Shown here: positions 12,874-26,182 of the stretch, one piece after another
Numbering within the stretch: the stretch's first letter is position 1
Layout: the number at the start of each line of letters is the position of its first letter
NCBI GenBank assembly: GCA_038030265.1
Contig: CM075941.1
Location: forward strand, 60,055,952 to 60,119,951
DNA length: 64,000 bases
Direction: 5' to 3'
Source of the DNA: Corythucha ciliata
Lineage: Eukaryota; Arthropoda; Insecta; Hemiptera; Tingidae
Program-made: the position numbers and the translations under genes
The notes under the pieces: model-generated
What the model was told of the DNA's origin: nothing
The model's input: only the letters and a program-made list of their open reading frames with translations
Database searches by the model: none

Positions 12874-15800
12874 TTAAACCTCGTTGTATAAATTAATTGC
12901 TTTTAAATATCTCATTACGAGTTCTATATTACTAGGTTTTAATAGCTCTCTGATATCTGTTGGAAGCCGATACTGTTCCCTCGCTGTTGAAAATAGCCGG
13001 CAATGAAACAGAACGTGCTCAATTGTTAGGCTGACATTGCATATATCGCACAATGGTCGCCGTGATCCTAGCAAATGATGTGCATGTGTCAATCTCGTGT
13101 GGCCAATGCACACTCTCGTATATATCACCTTTTCTTTTCTTGTACCTTTAGCATCGATAATTTCAACATTCCTCACATCAGGGCAGATATTTCTTAATTG
13201 GGTTGTGTTCCGTTCCCACTTCTCTTGCCAGGTGCTCCATAATTTATCCTTCAGCCGATGTTTCTCGTCTAGAAGAGCTACCGGGACAGGATCTATGCAT
13301 GCAGAGGTGGCTGCTTCTTTCGCCAGCAGGTCCACTCGCTCATTTCCTGTTATTCCAATGTGGCTTGGAACCCACATGAAGGTGACAAGAACCCCTTTCT
13401 GGTGAAGGTCTAGCAACCTCATATGTATTGATCGAGGTAATTGCTCAGCATTAAACTTGTCCTTCAGAAGTTGTATACTGCTCATGGAGTCTGTTATGAG
13501 TAGGACGTTCTTTTTTTCTTCTTCTATTATCGTTAATAGCAACATATCTAGTGCATGTAGAATGGCATAGAGCTCGGCAGTAAGGATTGACGAGTGTCCT
13601 GGCAAACTCTTTTTGGAAAACAGACTTCGTTTTGGGATGTAAAAGGCACATCCCACACCACCTTCCATTTTGGATCCATCTGTATATACGTGTAAATACT
13701 CAGAATATCTCTCAACTTGCGAATAGAATAATGCTCGTAGTTTAGAGGGAGGTAAAATATTTTTCGGGTATATTGAGAGTTGTAAATCTGCGCTGAGGTC
13801 TGGTATTTGCCATGGGTGGGCATGAAGAGCCATTTCACATAAAACGGGTTGATGTCCGAACGTGTATCGCAGTTCTCTAGTTCGAATAAAACAGGGTCGA
13901 GTTCGGCTTGGTAATGATCTGTAGATGTCTGCATGACTCTCTTGGGAAATTTTTGTGTTCAAGAAATGATCTCTTTTAGTTTCAAGTTTGATAGCATAAT
14001 TCAGCTGTGTGTGATATCGCCGATACTCAAGGGGTAATAAGTTTGAAACCACGAATAGGGCCTCACACGGGCTAGTTCGAAATGCTCCAGTGGCAAGCCG
14101 GATACCGGCCTGATAGATGCGGTCTAAAGGCTTAAGCCACGATGTTCGGGCTGAGCCGTGTACTAAGGACCCGTAATCAATCTTTGTCCTTATCAGTACA
14201 TCAAGGACGCGGAGCAAAAGCTTTGCGTCGCCTCCCCATCTGTGGTTCGAAAGCAAGCGAATCAAGTTGATGTCCCTCGTACAGCGACCTGTCAAATACG
14301 AGATATGGGCTTTCCATCTCAGGGAGGTGTCAAAGATCACCCCGAGAAACTTGTGTGTTTCCTTGTACGGTATTATTGATTCTCCTAGTGCTAGTCCCGG
14401 TGGGTCATGTGGCGTCCTTAACCTGCAAAAGTGGAGTGCCGCTGATTTCTCGTAGGAGAATGTAAGTCCTCTTTTGGCAGCTTCGGTCATCAGTCTATTT
14501 ATACTTTCTTGCAAAATCGTGCTTGCCGAGGAGCAATTCTTGGAATCTTCCAGAAATATGGCTAAATCATCCGCGTAAAAGGATTTATGCACGATTGCAG
14601 GTACATCTTTCGTCAGCCCATTTATAGCTACAAGAAACATTGTTGCACTAAGTACAGACCCTTGAGGTATGCCAATTTCTGATTTCCTCGAAGACGAACA
14701 GGTTGCCCCGATACGAACTTGAAAACTGCGGTTTTCTAAGAAGCTTTCCACAAGCAGGTTTAGAAGGTTTCCTTCAACTCCCCATTCACTCAATTGTCGA
14801 AGTACGCAAGGCCGCCAAACCTTGTCAAAGGCGCTCTGTATATCAAAGAACACCGCGGTTACATGGTTTCTATTAATAAATGCGTCTTGTACAGTTTTAT
14901 CGAGGTAAACAAGCAAGTCTACTGTCGAATGGCCCGGTCTAAAGCCTGCTTGGAAGGGGTTTAGCCATCCTTGGCATTCAATCAGCGAAACCAGCCTGTA
15001 ATTAATTAATCCCTCAAAAACTTTTCCCATACAGCTAGTTAGCGATATTGGACGGTAACTTGCAGGATTCTGGGTATCTTTACCGGGTTTTTTAACCGGT
15101 ACTACGATCGACGTTTTCCACGCCTGCGGGTACACTTGGTTTAACCAAAGTTCGTTGTAAAGTTTGAGTAGGTGAATTTTTCCATATTTGGGTAAATGAC
15201 TAATAAATTCATTCGGTACTTCATCTAAGCCGGGGGATTTTTTCGTCTATAGTGACGATATTACTCTATCTAATTCTGCGAAGGTAAACAGGCAGTTATA
15301 CGCTTCCGAGTTCAAAGTTGTTGGGAATGTCATCACTGTTGAGGTGTTACTCGATTCAACGGCTCTTTTAACTTCAGGCAAGTAACTATTGCTCGAAGCG
15401 ATTTGGGAGTAGTGGTCTGCAAAGCATTCAACGACGTCAGACATTACAGTTCGAGATTGACCGTCAAGGTCAATAATCAAAGAAGGGCATGTTGAGCTTG
15501 ATGTCCCTCTGAGCTCCTGTATTTTCCGCCACACTTCACTGGATTGGGTGCCTTCAGTGAGCACGGAAACGTATTGCTGCCATGACGCCGTTTTGGCTTC
15601 ACGCTTCATACGACGTTCCATAGCTCGGTGCTTCTTAAATTCTATGAGGTTTTCAGGTGTCGGATTTTTCTTTAGTATATTTAACTTCCGTTTTTTAATT
15701 CGATTTGCGGCCTTGATTTCGGGTGTCCACCAGGGCACTCCTTTCTTTCTCAGATCTTTCGCACCTCGTGGTATCGACTGCCTGGCGGCGTTAATTATGG

Positions 15801-16596
15801 ACCTTGTGGTGCTCATTACGTCGTGTTCAATGTCTCCAGTCAACTCCTCAAAGTTCAGTGCTGACTCAAATTTCCCCCAATCGGCTAATTTCAATTTCCA
15901 CCGCTCTGGGTGCTCCGTTAAGAAGCGGGATGTGTTGTGTCTCAGTACTATCGGAAAGTGATCCGACTGATGTAGATCATCAACAGTGAACCACTCAAAT
16001 GATGTCGCGATTGAAAGACTAGACACACTCAGGTCAATTGCATCGAAGCTTCCTGAACTCGATGTGAAATGGGTAGGTTCCCCAGTGTTCAGAACTATGA
16101 GATTACACTCTGTTATTACAGATTCCAATAGGCAACCTGCGTTAGTCGTTTGCCGAGATCCCCAGGCTAAATTGTGGGTGTTTGTATCACTTAGTACCAG
16201 TATGGGAGCTGGTAAGGCTCGAAACAATGCCTTCAGTTCATTCTGTCGCCATGATGGGTCTGGAAGGTACAAAGAACACACCGTGATAGGGACAGACACA
16301 TTTATTCGAACGGCAACAGCTTGCAACGGTGTGTCTAAAATCAAGTTTTCAGCTTTAACGCCCTCTGAGACGTAAATAGCCACTCCACCATGTCGACGTC
16401 CTCCTTGAACTATCGTTGTGGGTTTATGGAATAAGTTGTACCCTCTCACTTGTCGAATGTACGTTTGACTGAAGTGCGTTTCCTGAATACCCATGATTAC
16501 CGGGTTATATTTAGCTATCAGGTGTCTAAGTTCGTCACATTTGCCATGTAATCCTCTTGCGTTCCACTGTATAAAGTAGTTGTTTATTAAGGACAT
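12874..16596 (-). pseudogene. Non-LTR ORF2: APE endonuclease + reverse transcriptase + RNase H, one frameshift
   Basis: This is the retrotransposon replication polyprotein. The first frame (16596-15247, 449 aa) is an apurinic-type endonuclease beginning IQWNARGL, with the catalytic GIQETHF at about residue 36 and SDHFPIV. The second frame (15135-12874, 753 aa) has the RT motifs SYRPISL (26), FFDIQSAFDKVW (96), GIPQGSVLS (155) and YADD (187-190). A type I RNase H follows with TDGS (485), AELYAIL (520), ITDS (547) and GNERVD, and then a CDIC...H...C zinc knuckle near the end. The reading moves to another frame at about 15245-15255, where a single-base indel separates VISSL-stop from the expected continuation. 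Otherwise it is open. It ends in NLYNEV. Confidence 0.88.
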
Positions 16597-16672
16597 GTTG
16601 TATTAGTTGTTGTTATACTGTTGATTCGCGTATTATTGTTATCTTGAACACACTTTTCCTGGCGAATTTTAA

Positions 16673-17534
16673 TTACTTTCTTTGTCCTCTACGTCTTTGT
16701 TCCTTCCAGCTTCCACGTTTTCTCCCTTTCTCCCATCCTTTGCCACGTTTCGACTGGTTACTTCCAGTATCTGAAGTTTCTTCATTTTCACCGCTACCTT
16801 TAGAAGAAGTTCCTTCGCCATGAGTTCCCGACTCATTGTCAGTATTAGGTGTTGGGACTTCACTTGCATCCTTTCCCCCGGTGGTTTCCGAACCACCCGG
16901 AAGTTCCTCTGAATTGTTTTTGTTTGGGTGTGGTTTTTTACGCTGTATCACTCTCCATCCCACATTACACCTGTAAACTCCCCACCGCCAAGCGGTCCAC
17001 ACCGGTAACGTGTCAGTTTTGACCAACTGGCACGGCTGACGGGGAGTGGGGTGGAGATAACCAGGACTTGCACGTGTCGGGTCACTTCCCGGCCGTCATG
17101 TCAGGCTTTATCCTGGTCATGTGCCATTCAAGGCATCAAGCCAGGGCGGGAAGAAGGCACAATCCTGGTTTTTTACACTGCACTAGATGCCACTCATTTC
17201 CGTTTTTTATGTATTCTGTTTCAGGAGTCATGAGAGCATTCGCCCCTTCGATTACCTCTTCACCTCTTAGATTGGGTGTGGACTTCAAGATATTACCTGC
17301 GTTCTCTTTAGAAGCAGCCTTCGAGTTGAGCGATCCACTTCCTTCCTGGATTAATTTCTCCTGGTGAGTACGCTTTTGTTCTGCTGCTTCTTTTACACTC
17401 TTTTCAAGGTCCTCGACAAAAGGAACAACTCCTTCAAGAGCCATCTGAGCAATTTCGGCCTCCCTGGTTCGCCGCGGTTTTCTTCGCTCTGCAAGCGGTG
17501 CAGGTGTACCGTTGCCTGTTCCTTTCTCCTTCAA
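16673..17534 (-). pseudogene. Non-LTR ORF1-like basic protein, broken
   Basis: Two open pieces, 17534-17136 (132 aa) and 17026-16673 (117 aa), lie directly upstream of ORF2 on the same strand. Both are rich in Lys, Arg, Glu and Ser. The second ends in an extremely basic RKRGSWKEQRRRGQRK tail, fitting an RNA-binding ORF1 product. I see no CCHC zinc knuckles, unlike the Jockey gag at 46265. Position and composition support ORF1, but homology is not shown. Confidence 0.5.
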
Positions 17535-17535
17535 T

Positions 17536-18043
17536 TATTATCATTATTATTATTATTATTATTATTATAATTATGCGAAACAGTATGTTAGTAGGCCCCG
17601 GAAAGTGTCGCAGAGATTGCGCTTTGTGTCATTGACACCAGAGGATGTTAATATTATACTACAACAAGAATGAGTATCAATAATGCCTGGAATAAATGTT
17701 GTCGTGAAATGCGAAATAAAACTCGCGCGCCCATGTTCCGCTTTAACCACCATGAAATCGGAGGTGTTTACAGCACTGGAAAAAAAAAATTGATACAGCC
17801 ATGGAAGTTATCTTGTTTATTATTATTATTATTATTATTATTATTTTATTATTATTACTATTATTAGTATTATTATTAGTAGTTTTTTTTGTTTTATGCT
17901 TACATTGATGTACGCGAAAAACGGGAACATGGAAGTATCGTGTGGTCCTCCACACAAACCTTGTTTTTTGATGCATTCATTGATGTACTCGAAAAACGGG
18001 AACATGGAAGTATAAGTGTGGTCTTCCAACACCAACCTTTTTT
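17536..18043. repeat. ATT microsatellites and a tandem 70-bp duplication
   Basis: (ATT)n occurs at 17535-17571 and again at 17817-17880. At 17898-17966 and 17972-18043 a unit of about 70 bp containing CGAAAAACGGGAACATGGAA is repeated twice with few differences. No gene is seen. Confidence 0.75.
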
Positions 18044-19560
18044 GTCAATTTAGGCTGAAAATTAACCTTTCTCTTAATTTTAGCCAGAATGATTACTGAT
18101 TTTCTCAATATTAGTTGCAAATTAGCGGGTTCTTCTCCATTTTAGCACCACATCAGCAGTTCTTAAATTTTAACTGAATTAGCGCTTCTTCTCAGTTCTA
18201 ACCGAGAATCAGTGTTTTTTTGTTTGTTTTTTTTTTTTTACTTATAACCATGAATTTGCCGTTTTTCTCAATTCCAGTGTTAAAGTTGCCCTCTGAAGGC
18301 GAGATGGCGGAATTAGAAATTCTTAAACACTTTATCCGCTAATTTTTTCCTCAATTTTAGCCGCGAATTAGCGTTTTTTTTTCTTTTTTAGCTACGTAGA
18401 AGCGTCTTTAGCCTGTGAATTCACGATTTTTTTCAATTTTAGCCACGAATTGGCGTTTTCCTCAATTTTTAGCCGGGAACAGCTCTTTTTCCCTATTTGA
18501 GCTGAAAACTAGAGTTTTCATTTTATTTATGCCGGGATAATTAGAGAATGTTTTCAATGTTAGATTCGTTTTTTTTTTTTTTCATTCTTTTTTTTTTTTA
18601 CATTTCAGTCCCACATTGGCATTTTTTCCCTTCAACTTTTGCTATGGATTAGCGTTTATTGTTTAGTTTTAGCGTCGAACTTTTTAGTGATTTTTCCCAA
18701 TTTTTGCCACGGGTTAGCGCTTTTCCTCAATTTCAGCCACGAATTATCATTTTCCTCATTTTCAGCCACATATTTCATTTTTACTAGCGAATTGACACTT
18801 TTTCTCAGTTTGAGTTGAAAATTAGTGTTTTTCTTAATATGTTAGCCGCCATAATTACTTTTTTTTTCAATTTTAGCCGTGTTGTTTTTTAGATGAAGCA
18901 TAAGCAATTTTTTTCCACTTTCTGCTATGGTTTAGCGCTGGTGCTCAGTTTGAGCCTCGAATCTTTCAGAAGCTATATGGATTTGCGTTTTCTCAATTTC
19001 AGCCGGGGATTAGTGATTTTCTTCATTTTCATATCCGCTAAATAGCGTTTTTCCTCAACTTTATCCGCGAATTAGTGATTTTTCTTCATTTCAGCTGTTA
19101 AATAGCGTCTTCTGATAATTTTGCAGTGAATTAGCATTAGGTCATCCGAATTAGCGTTGATTTTGTCGATATTAGCCACGATGTTTTTTTTTACTTGTAC
19201 AACCCCGATTGCACTAGCGTGTATTCTCAATTGTAGCCGCGGGCTTGGCCCAAAAACAACACTTTTGCATTGATTTCTACATTTTAACCGCGGAATGGCA
19301 GTCATACACTGCGAATCGACGATTTTTTTCTCAATCTCTGTCTGGAAGTTGCATCGTGAGACCACGAATCAGCGCTTTTTCGCAGTTATAGCCACGAATA
19401 TTAGCGCATTTTCATAAGTTTTTGCCGCGTCAGCCAATTCTAAATTGCCTATCAGTACATTAGTGCGCTTATAAGGTCCTAACGAAACTGGGGACGGTCT
19501 ATTTTCTCTATTTTATCCATGAATTTTCCTCAAGAAGGCGCAAATTGCTGTATTTCAGCC
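18044..19560 (+). repeat. Type II minisatellite domain
   Basis: Degenerate units of about 30-36 bp (CTCAATTTTAGCCGCGAATT then AGCGTTTTT) with many T-runs. No coding or RNA feature is seen. Confidence 0.7.
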
Positions 19561-20570
19561 ACCAGGATAGCACTCTCGGGGGCTGACTTGAATAGTCAGC
19601 CCACACCCTTTGCTGTTATCACTTGTAACGTTATATTCTCCAGGTCGGATATATAGTGAAATTCGTAGAAAGGAGTCAAATCGCTGTCCAACCTTTTCAC
19701 ATGAATAAACCTAAAAATCCTCATTTTTCCTTTTTTATGCTTTTGTCAGGGGGCCCGGGGCGCCCCTGCCTCGGTACGCTACTGATTTATGCAGACATTG
19801 TGCTCGGTGCGGCTGAAATAGACAAATAAGATAGCATTTGCGAGTAAAATTGAAGAAAAATGCTCATTTTACCGGAAAATCCGTTACAATTTTCCAATTT
19901 CCCGTACTTTGAGACTGAAGGAGGCTATGAGGGCTCGGAAAAATCGGCCTAAACCAACGACATCACGTAACGCGCATCCCCTGCCACACGGTAGAAAGAA
20001 AAGGTCGTGCAGGAACTTCAATGGGCAGGGGGGAAGGAAGGAGCAAATACTAGAAAAATGGAAGCCCTGAGATACATATGGTGGCGATAATACATATTTT
20101 GCGGTGTTTTCATACCCGTAAAACCACTTTCACGGTGTTGTTTCGTTCAAAAACCAATTCGTAAAAGCCATTGAAAACTCCCATTCTCGTTGGATTTGGC
20201 TATGAATCAGTGGTGGATTTACGGGATGGGTTTTGGGGGTTCAACCCCCTCACCGCCCTGCTATACAACCAAAGAACCGTTAAGACCTGTTTCACACGAT
20301 CAACAGAAATCAACACCAAACAACACCCCCGTCCGTAAAAAGGCGCATCTTAATTTTCTCCATAATTTTAACCTGAAAGCGTCTTTTGTTTTTCAATATC
20401 ATAGCGTGTTTTCTCAAGTTTAACCGCGGGGTTTGGCCCAATACAAAACTTTTGCGTTGATTTCCACAATTTATTCGAAGAATGGCCTCCATGTACCGCG
20501 AATCAGCGATTTTTTTCTTAATTTTAGTTTGAAAGTTGCATCGCGAGACCATGAATCAGCGCTTTCGAGG
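19561..20570. other. No gene; contains one hAT-like end
   Basis: Mostly unrecognised sequence. At 20207 CAGTGGTGGATTTACGGG resembles a hAT terminus, followed by complementary GGGGGTTCAACCCCC. No partner end or duplication was found. Confidence 0.35.
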
Positions 20571-20830
20571 AGCTATAGCCACGAATATTACCAATTTTTG
20601 TCTGATTGATGGTCCGGGGCGAATCCCCCCGCCTTCCCCGGAACCTCGGTGCACTACTGTGTTGGGTCTGAAGTCCAAGGAAAAAAAATGGACGTACTCG
20701 GACCTTTTTCGGGCTGCTTTAAGTCCAGAAAATCTGTTAAACCTAACTTCAACGTGTATCGCTCATTTTTGGAGATTTTATGGGGCTCTTCGTTATGGTA
20801 CTAGTGCGGTTTCGGGGTGGAATAACCCCG
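20571..20830 (+). repeat. Dispersed repeat, copy A
   Basis: From TATAGCCACGAATATTA to GGTACTAGTGC this stretch is clearly related to 46889-47128, sharing TTGGGTCTGAAGTCCAAGGA and ATGGGGCTCTTCGTTATGG. The C-rich tract differs in length between copies. It has no coding potential that I trust, and its class is unknown. Confidence 0.8.
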
Positions 20831-20930
20831 GTAAGTTTCAGAGTTTTCTTTGCTCGAACACCGGGGTTAGGGCCACGACACAGTGCCTAAACCCTGACGA
20901 ATATAGACGCAAAATTGTAACATTTTGAGC

Positions 20931-23900
20931 TAAATGATATCCACGAAATTGCAGGTTTGGTGTCTTTCAGCGATTTCCATTCAACAGTTCAACACTCCAC
21001 ACAAGTGTAGTGCAGCGTCCTCTCCATTTTGACACTTATGTTTCAATTCAGAAAGGACGGGTGGAAAAACTTACACCACACTGGTGTATTGCATTGAATG
21101 GAAAACGCTTTTAATTTCAGCGAAATTGCAAGTTTCGGATCCGTTTTTTTAGGGGCTTGTGGTAGCTGGAACGGATTAAAACAAGTAACGAGGTCTGCGT
21201 TTTGAGTAATGATGCCCGCAGTTTTTTGTTTTTTTAAGGACACAACACAAAAATAAAAATCTCTGTAGCGTACATTTTTCAAGAACGAAAATTTTTTTTT
21301 CTGTGAAGAATCGAAACGTTAAAGTAACGCCTCGATTCATTCACTACAAAAAAAAAAAAAAAAAAAAAATACTCCCTACCCCCACCCCTTTTTCACCGCT
21401 CATCCACACTCTCATCATCAGCACAAACCTTAAAGGCATTTTTATCTCGCTGTCCCAGGTCACTGGACTAGAAAAGGGAGAGAATGAGTAGAACACGCTT
21501 ATTATTGTTTGCTACGGGTGGCGGAATTCCACCATTGAAGAAAAAAAAAAAAAAAAATGTTTTCCAGAGGTTCCGGATGAAACGTTTCAGCACTCTTCTC
21601 CCCCACCCCACCACACCAACATTACCAGTGTCGAAAATTCATGCCACCTACCGGCTTTGTTCACTATTTTTAGTTTATTAAGAATGGCTGTAGATTATTG
21701 TTCGTGGAACGAGCTTTAAATTATAATGTAAACAATTCGAGCTTTGTAGACAAAAATGACTGATAAAAACAAAAAAAAAAAGTTGTAGAAAATGGGTGGA
21801 GATTGTTTACAGCTTGATGGCTGATAAATTCCGCACCAAAAATTGTAACGTTTGTTTGTTACTTGACCGCAAGGACGCAAAAATCATAGTCGAAGTGACA
21901 CACTTATATTTTCATTGTTATGAATGGCAACCAAACAAAACAAAGCATTCCTCACCCCTCCATCCCCTGCACGTCAGCGACCCAGTCCTGCCTTGATTTA
22001 TCCGTGGGAAAAGAGACAAAAATAGGTACGGGGTACAGTTTTTAAATTATGAATTAAATGAAGTTCTTCATTCTCTTTGAAAATAAAATTGATCAATTAC
22101 GATGACATCCTGCGGTCGGCTCCGGTTCACTCATGGGTGGAAGGGGTCGCTTTGGGTCATCATTTCTTGACTTAACGCGTGAGCCCCTATATAAGCGAGA
22201 ATATGAGGTCAATGAACTGCTTCTTCTCTGGCTATTATTGGGCAATTTGAGTACAATGTAGATGCTTCGTGGATTTTCTCATGAATCGAGTTTGTCGTCG
22301 TCGTCGTGAGTAAAAGTGAAATGAGTCGTGAAAACGTCGTGATTTAGAGATTAAGAGAATGCCTGTCTCTCAAAATCGAAATAAAATTATGCTTTTAAAT
22401 TGGGGAACCTACTGATAGTTAATTAGTTTTAAAGGGGAGGGGATATTAAACTATTAAGTTGATTAGCATCCTGGGCTTGGTCGCTTGGTGATGAAAAGGC
22501 TTATAGTAAATAAAGAAACTTTGGTACAAAATCGACTTAAATTATCGATCATCAAATCGTTGTTTGCCCACCATCCCCCCTCCACAGAGAAACTTTTCAC
22601 TATTGACGAGTGCAACACACTATAACATAATCTTTTAAAAGAATGCTCACCGGGTTGAAAAATGCCCTTTGCGACGTTGTTCAGAGGGACGATCAAAGAA
22701 TCAAGCTCTAGACACGATCACAATTTTGTAACTTGAAGTAATTTCATTCCACTAACCGGTGGTGGTGGAGGAGTAGGATGAGGGGGGGGGGTGCGCGATG
22801 ATTAATTCTCCCAATTACTGCGAGGTACTAGGAGGACCACTTGAAAATGTGACAAAACTGCGAGACAAAAATAAAAACGCGTTTCCAAAGCCACGTCACG
22901 CTCAGGATGAACTAAAACACAGGGGAAGACACACAAGGGTCCATGAAGAACAACAACATAAGAGTTGCGGGGCCAAACCCTCTTTGTTCATCGACCGTCG
23001 TGTGGTAGTAGAAGCCAAAAAGCCCTCGTGAGGGGAAACAACGCCACCTGGGGCCGTTCAAGTTGAAGCTCTAAAGTTGCACCTGGGAGTACGAAGGACT
23101 TAGTTGATTTTTTTTTTCTAAAAAGTTCTTCCGGATGAATCAGCTGAAACAACGCGGGCTTGACAAGGAGGAGGTGGTGGTGGAGGGGGCGGTGCTTTCC
23201 CCTTCTTTTCATTTGCTCCACCAACTATCCGCGAAAGTTTCTTTTCCTCCTAATTTTTCTTGCACTTTTAGGGTCTTGAAATTTCCCGTTGACCCGAATG
23301 AGAAGAAATTTCCCACAAGTTCCCACATTCTAATTGAAACAAACTTCTCCAGTTTTGTGTCGTATTTTTTATTATATTAAGGAAGCAGGAACGGTTCCTC
23401 GCCTCATATTATTACAACCCAGCTTGCGAGCATCCTAATTAAACGGAAACAAACGCCATATCATTCTATTGTTTGGCGCACCGTCTATTACCCTGAATTC
23501 TCACAATCGTCGCCCTAAAAAATAAAAATACGAGTAAAAGAAAGTCGAATTTTCGTCTGTTTGACACATTTTTTTTGTTGTCTCGATTGTCGGTTTTTGT
23601 TTGGTTTAAACGATAAAATTCCAAACTTTCGTTTTCACAAAAGTCGTGGGAGCCAGCGAACAGAGAAAAACAAGATCGTTCCTATAAGTTAAACAATATT
23701 TGCCCTACTTTTCTTAGTACCTAAATCGTTTTACAAAAGAAAACAAATCTCGCACAAGATGAAGTGTCGATTTCAACTGATCATTAAAAAAAAAGGAAAG
23801 GATGGAATTTATTGCTAATTTTTCCATAATTCTTTTGAACTTTTAGTCCTCGACAAGAAGGGCCTTCGCACCAAATATTTGTACTTTCATTTTGTAATAT

Positions 23901-24200
23901 TTTCAACCGTGCAGCCCACGTGGAGGTAAAGTTAAACGATATCAACATTATCCAAACCTTTCCTTATCTATCCTTGACATTTATTCAAGGGAAGGGAAGG
24001 AAACGTCATACTTTTTTATTCATTGTTTTATGAGAGAGGGCTGCAATATGCTATACAAATATATTTTTTAACATTCTAAAACATTTTTCTTCTATAGTCC
24101 GTGTCTTTCAACAATCATCAGAATGGCAATAACTTAAACCGCATTAAACGGTTTTGATGCCTGAGGCTGAGAACATTTTGTGCTCCTACCGTCCCCTTGG
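20931..24200. other. No gene recognised
   Basis: Sequence of moderate complexity with several homopolymer runs (A-runs near 21350 and 21540). A short GACGGGTGGAAA motif at about 21056 is shared with the palindromic MITE at 50646 and the repeat at 40930. Open frames are short and show no motif that I recognise. This may be the largest block of unique nuclear DNA in the window. Confidence 0.4.
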
Positions 24201-24540
24201 GATTTACCTCTAAGTGAGAGGGGTGGCATGCTTGGGCCGAGATAGCTTATATTCCTGGTGGGCGGGGGGGGGGGGCTTAAGTCCTATGACTAGGATTGAT
24301 CAAATAGTGATCCAGGAGATAACATTGCTGAGATCGCCAGACATTTTCTGCGGGACAGGGTCCCACACCGAAGCTATAGCTGCAGGTGAACAGCTAGCAG
24401 GGCCTCTCCTACGCCGTTTTGGATCCTCCAAATTTCGTGTTTTGGCTCCTTAAAAAGCCAATTTTGTGCTTTGGCCCCTTCAAAAGTCAATTTCATGTTA
24501 TGGCTCTTTCGACAGCCAATTTCATGCTTGGGTCCATCAA

Positions 24541-24663
24541 ATGTTAGACGAGCTATCATTTGAGGAGGGAATTCTGATGTGGAATGGACGGCTTGTTATT
24601 CCAGAAAAACTGCGGAAAAAATTTCTCAGCATGCTCCATAAAGGACATCAGGCATCAGAGCAA
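24541..24663 (+). pseudogene. Ty3/gypsy pol fragment (integrase zinc-binding lead-in)
   Basis: The frame reads LDELSFEEGILMWNGRLVIP then EKLRKKFLSMLHKGHQ. This is the conserved stretch just before and into the HHCC domain of gypsy-type integrases (family knowledge: RLVIP...LL..LH.GH.G). It breaks off within about 40 residues, and the neighbouring DNA is unrelated. It is a relic only. Confidence 0.6.
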
Positions 24664-24675
24664 TGAGGGACTAGA

Positions 24676-24860
24676 GGTGATGTGTGATTTCACTGTCGGT
24701 GATTTTGTCACTGTGACTACTCCGTCACTGTTGGCTCCGGTAACGACCACATTGAAATCACCGTTCCGACCCTCTAACGGTGACATTCCTTTTCACTTAT
24801 AATCGCCTCTTCATTCGTCACTTCTATCGCTTCACTGCGCTAGAGTCTCTTGCAGGTTAC
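24676..24860. repeat. GTCAC/GTGAC-rich cluster, copy 2
   Basis: Multiple GTCAC and TCACTGTGAC words within 150 bp, related to 1680-1795. It directly follows the gypsy scrap. The function is unknown. Confidence 0.5.
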
Positions 24861-25067
24861 CACCACTTTCCCAGTTCTACTATCGCTCCAATGAACTCAG
24901 TAGCATTCTCCCCAAGTCTATCCCTCGTCTGTTGACTTTTTTTCTTGGACTTATAGTTAGTATTGAACCTTTAGTGTCAGTAATATATTTTTATTCACTT
25001 CGTTTTCCAAGACCTGTGCTACAGTGATCTTGTATAATTTTACTTTTTTTAAAAACACCTTCCTAGG

Positions 25068-25660
25068 CAGGGGCGTAGCCAGCCCTTGACCAAAGGCTGG
25101 GCAGAATATGTCGGACGTTATGGAAACTAGAGACCCCAACAAAAGAACTGGTAGCGCAATAAATCGTCAAATTCTTCCCCGGAAACTAAGTTTTCACAAA
25201 AAAGGGTCATAACCCATCAAAAACTAACATCTTCGTTCGGAAATTATCTGTTTTAGCCTTCTATTCCTGATTTTCTATCCAAAAACTGACAATTCTATTC
25301 AGACTTTTTCTATTAACAGACAATTCGATTTCTCCGGAAATCGGTACTTGGCATTCAAATATACAGGGTGACCGTCTTTTCATCAACGTCTTGTCTGAGA
25401 GACGGAAAAATTAAACATTTTTTAACCAAACAATAACGGGTTTTAACTCAAAACTGACGTTTTTTAACAAAAAAACTGAATATTTCACTCTAGTATAACT
25501 GAATATTTTACTTCAAAACTGACGTTTCTACGCCAAAGACGAAGTGTTTACGCCTAAACTAAAAATTTCACAGCACAAATTTTAAAATCCAAGTCTTTAC
25601 CCCCAAAACTGGTGAATTCCGCCTAAAAATGGCGGGTTAAACCCAAAACGGCTTTATAAA
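25068..25660. repeat. hAT-family end followed by about 20-bp degenerate repeats
   Basis: CAGGGGCGTAGCCAGCCC at 25068 matches the right terminus of hAT-like element 1. From about 25170 onward, units such as CAAAAACTGACAATT and AAAACTGACGTTTTT recur. The matching other end of this element was not found. The array runs into the long dispersed repeat at 25661. Confidence 0.5.
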
Positions 25661-26182
25661 AATGATCTTAGTTACAATTAACAGACCACTCAGTACTAAA
25701 AACTGCCGATTATATCCTTCAATTGGCGATTTTAGTAAAAAAAAAAAAAAAAAAAACAAAAAAAAAAACAAAAAAAAACAGCAATTCCTGGCCATGTCCG
25801 ACGTGCCCCCCCCCCCCCAAATGAAGATGCTACCACAAAACTGGCGATTTTAACCTAAAACTAAACTTTACTGTTCCATTTCAAAATGAATATTTTACAC
25901 CCGAAACGACAATTTCCCCTCAAAATTAGATAATTTACTCCAAAACTGACAATGTCACACTTTAACTCAAGTTTTCCTCAAAACGGGTGATTTTAGACTA
26001 TTCTGCCTTGAAAACAGGTGATTTCACAACAAAAAATGACAAATTCATCGCAAATGTGACGATTTTATACCAAAACAGACGATTTCACGCCAAAGCTGAC
26101 GTGTTGCCCCATAACTGATGACGTTAATACAAAACTGGCCATTTTACCCCAAAACTTACTGTTTGAATTCCAAAGCTTATCG
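25661..26182 (-). repeat. Long dispersed repeat, copy 2, left block (type IV array)
   Basis: This is the inverted counterpart of 5440-5903, including the roughly 20-bp CCCCAAAACTGACGATTTTA-like units. It stops within TCCAAAGCTTATCG, and the remainder of the same repeat resumes at 37272 with ATTTCATCCC, exactly as the two are joined in copy 1 near 5430. Confidence 0.85.

Larger units (their letters stand above)
12389..17535 (-). mobile_element. Non-LTR retrotransposon (Jockey/R1-like, RNase H-bearing), nearly complete
   Basis: Reading on the minus strand: a short lysine-rich ORF1 region, then ORF2 with endonuclease, reverse transcriptase and RNase H, a 3' UTR of about 465 bp, and a poly(A) tract appearing as T's at about 12389-12408. 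Both ends abut TTA/ATT microsatellite (12370-12388 and 17535-17571), consistent with insertion into a microsatellite target. At about 5.1 kb it is the least damaged retroelement here. It is only mildly damaged in ORF2 (one frameshift), so it may be young. Confidence 0.88.

Noticed and set aside
20536..20928. 130-aa open frame as a gene
   Set aside because: The frame lies in a dispersed repeat whose other copy (46889-47128) does not keep it. No motif is seen.
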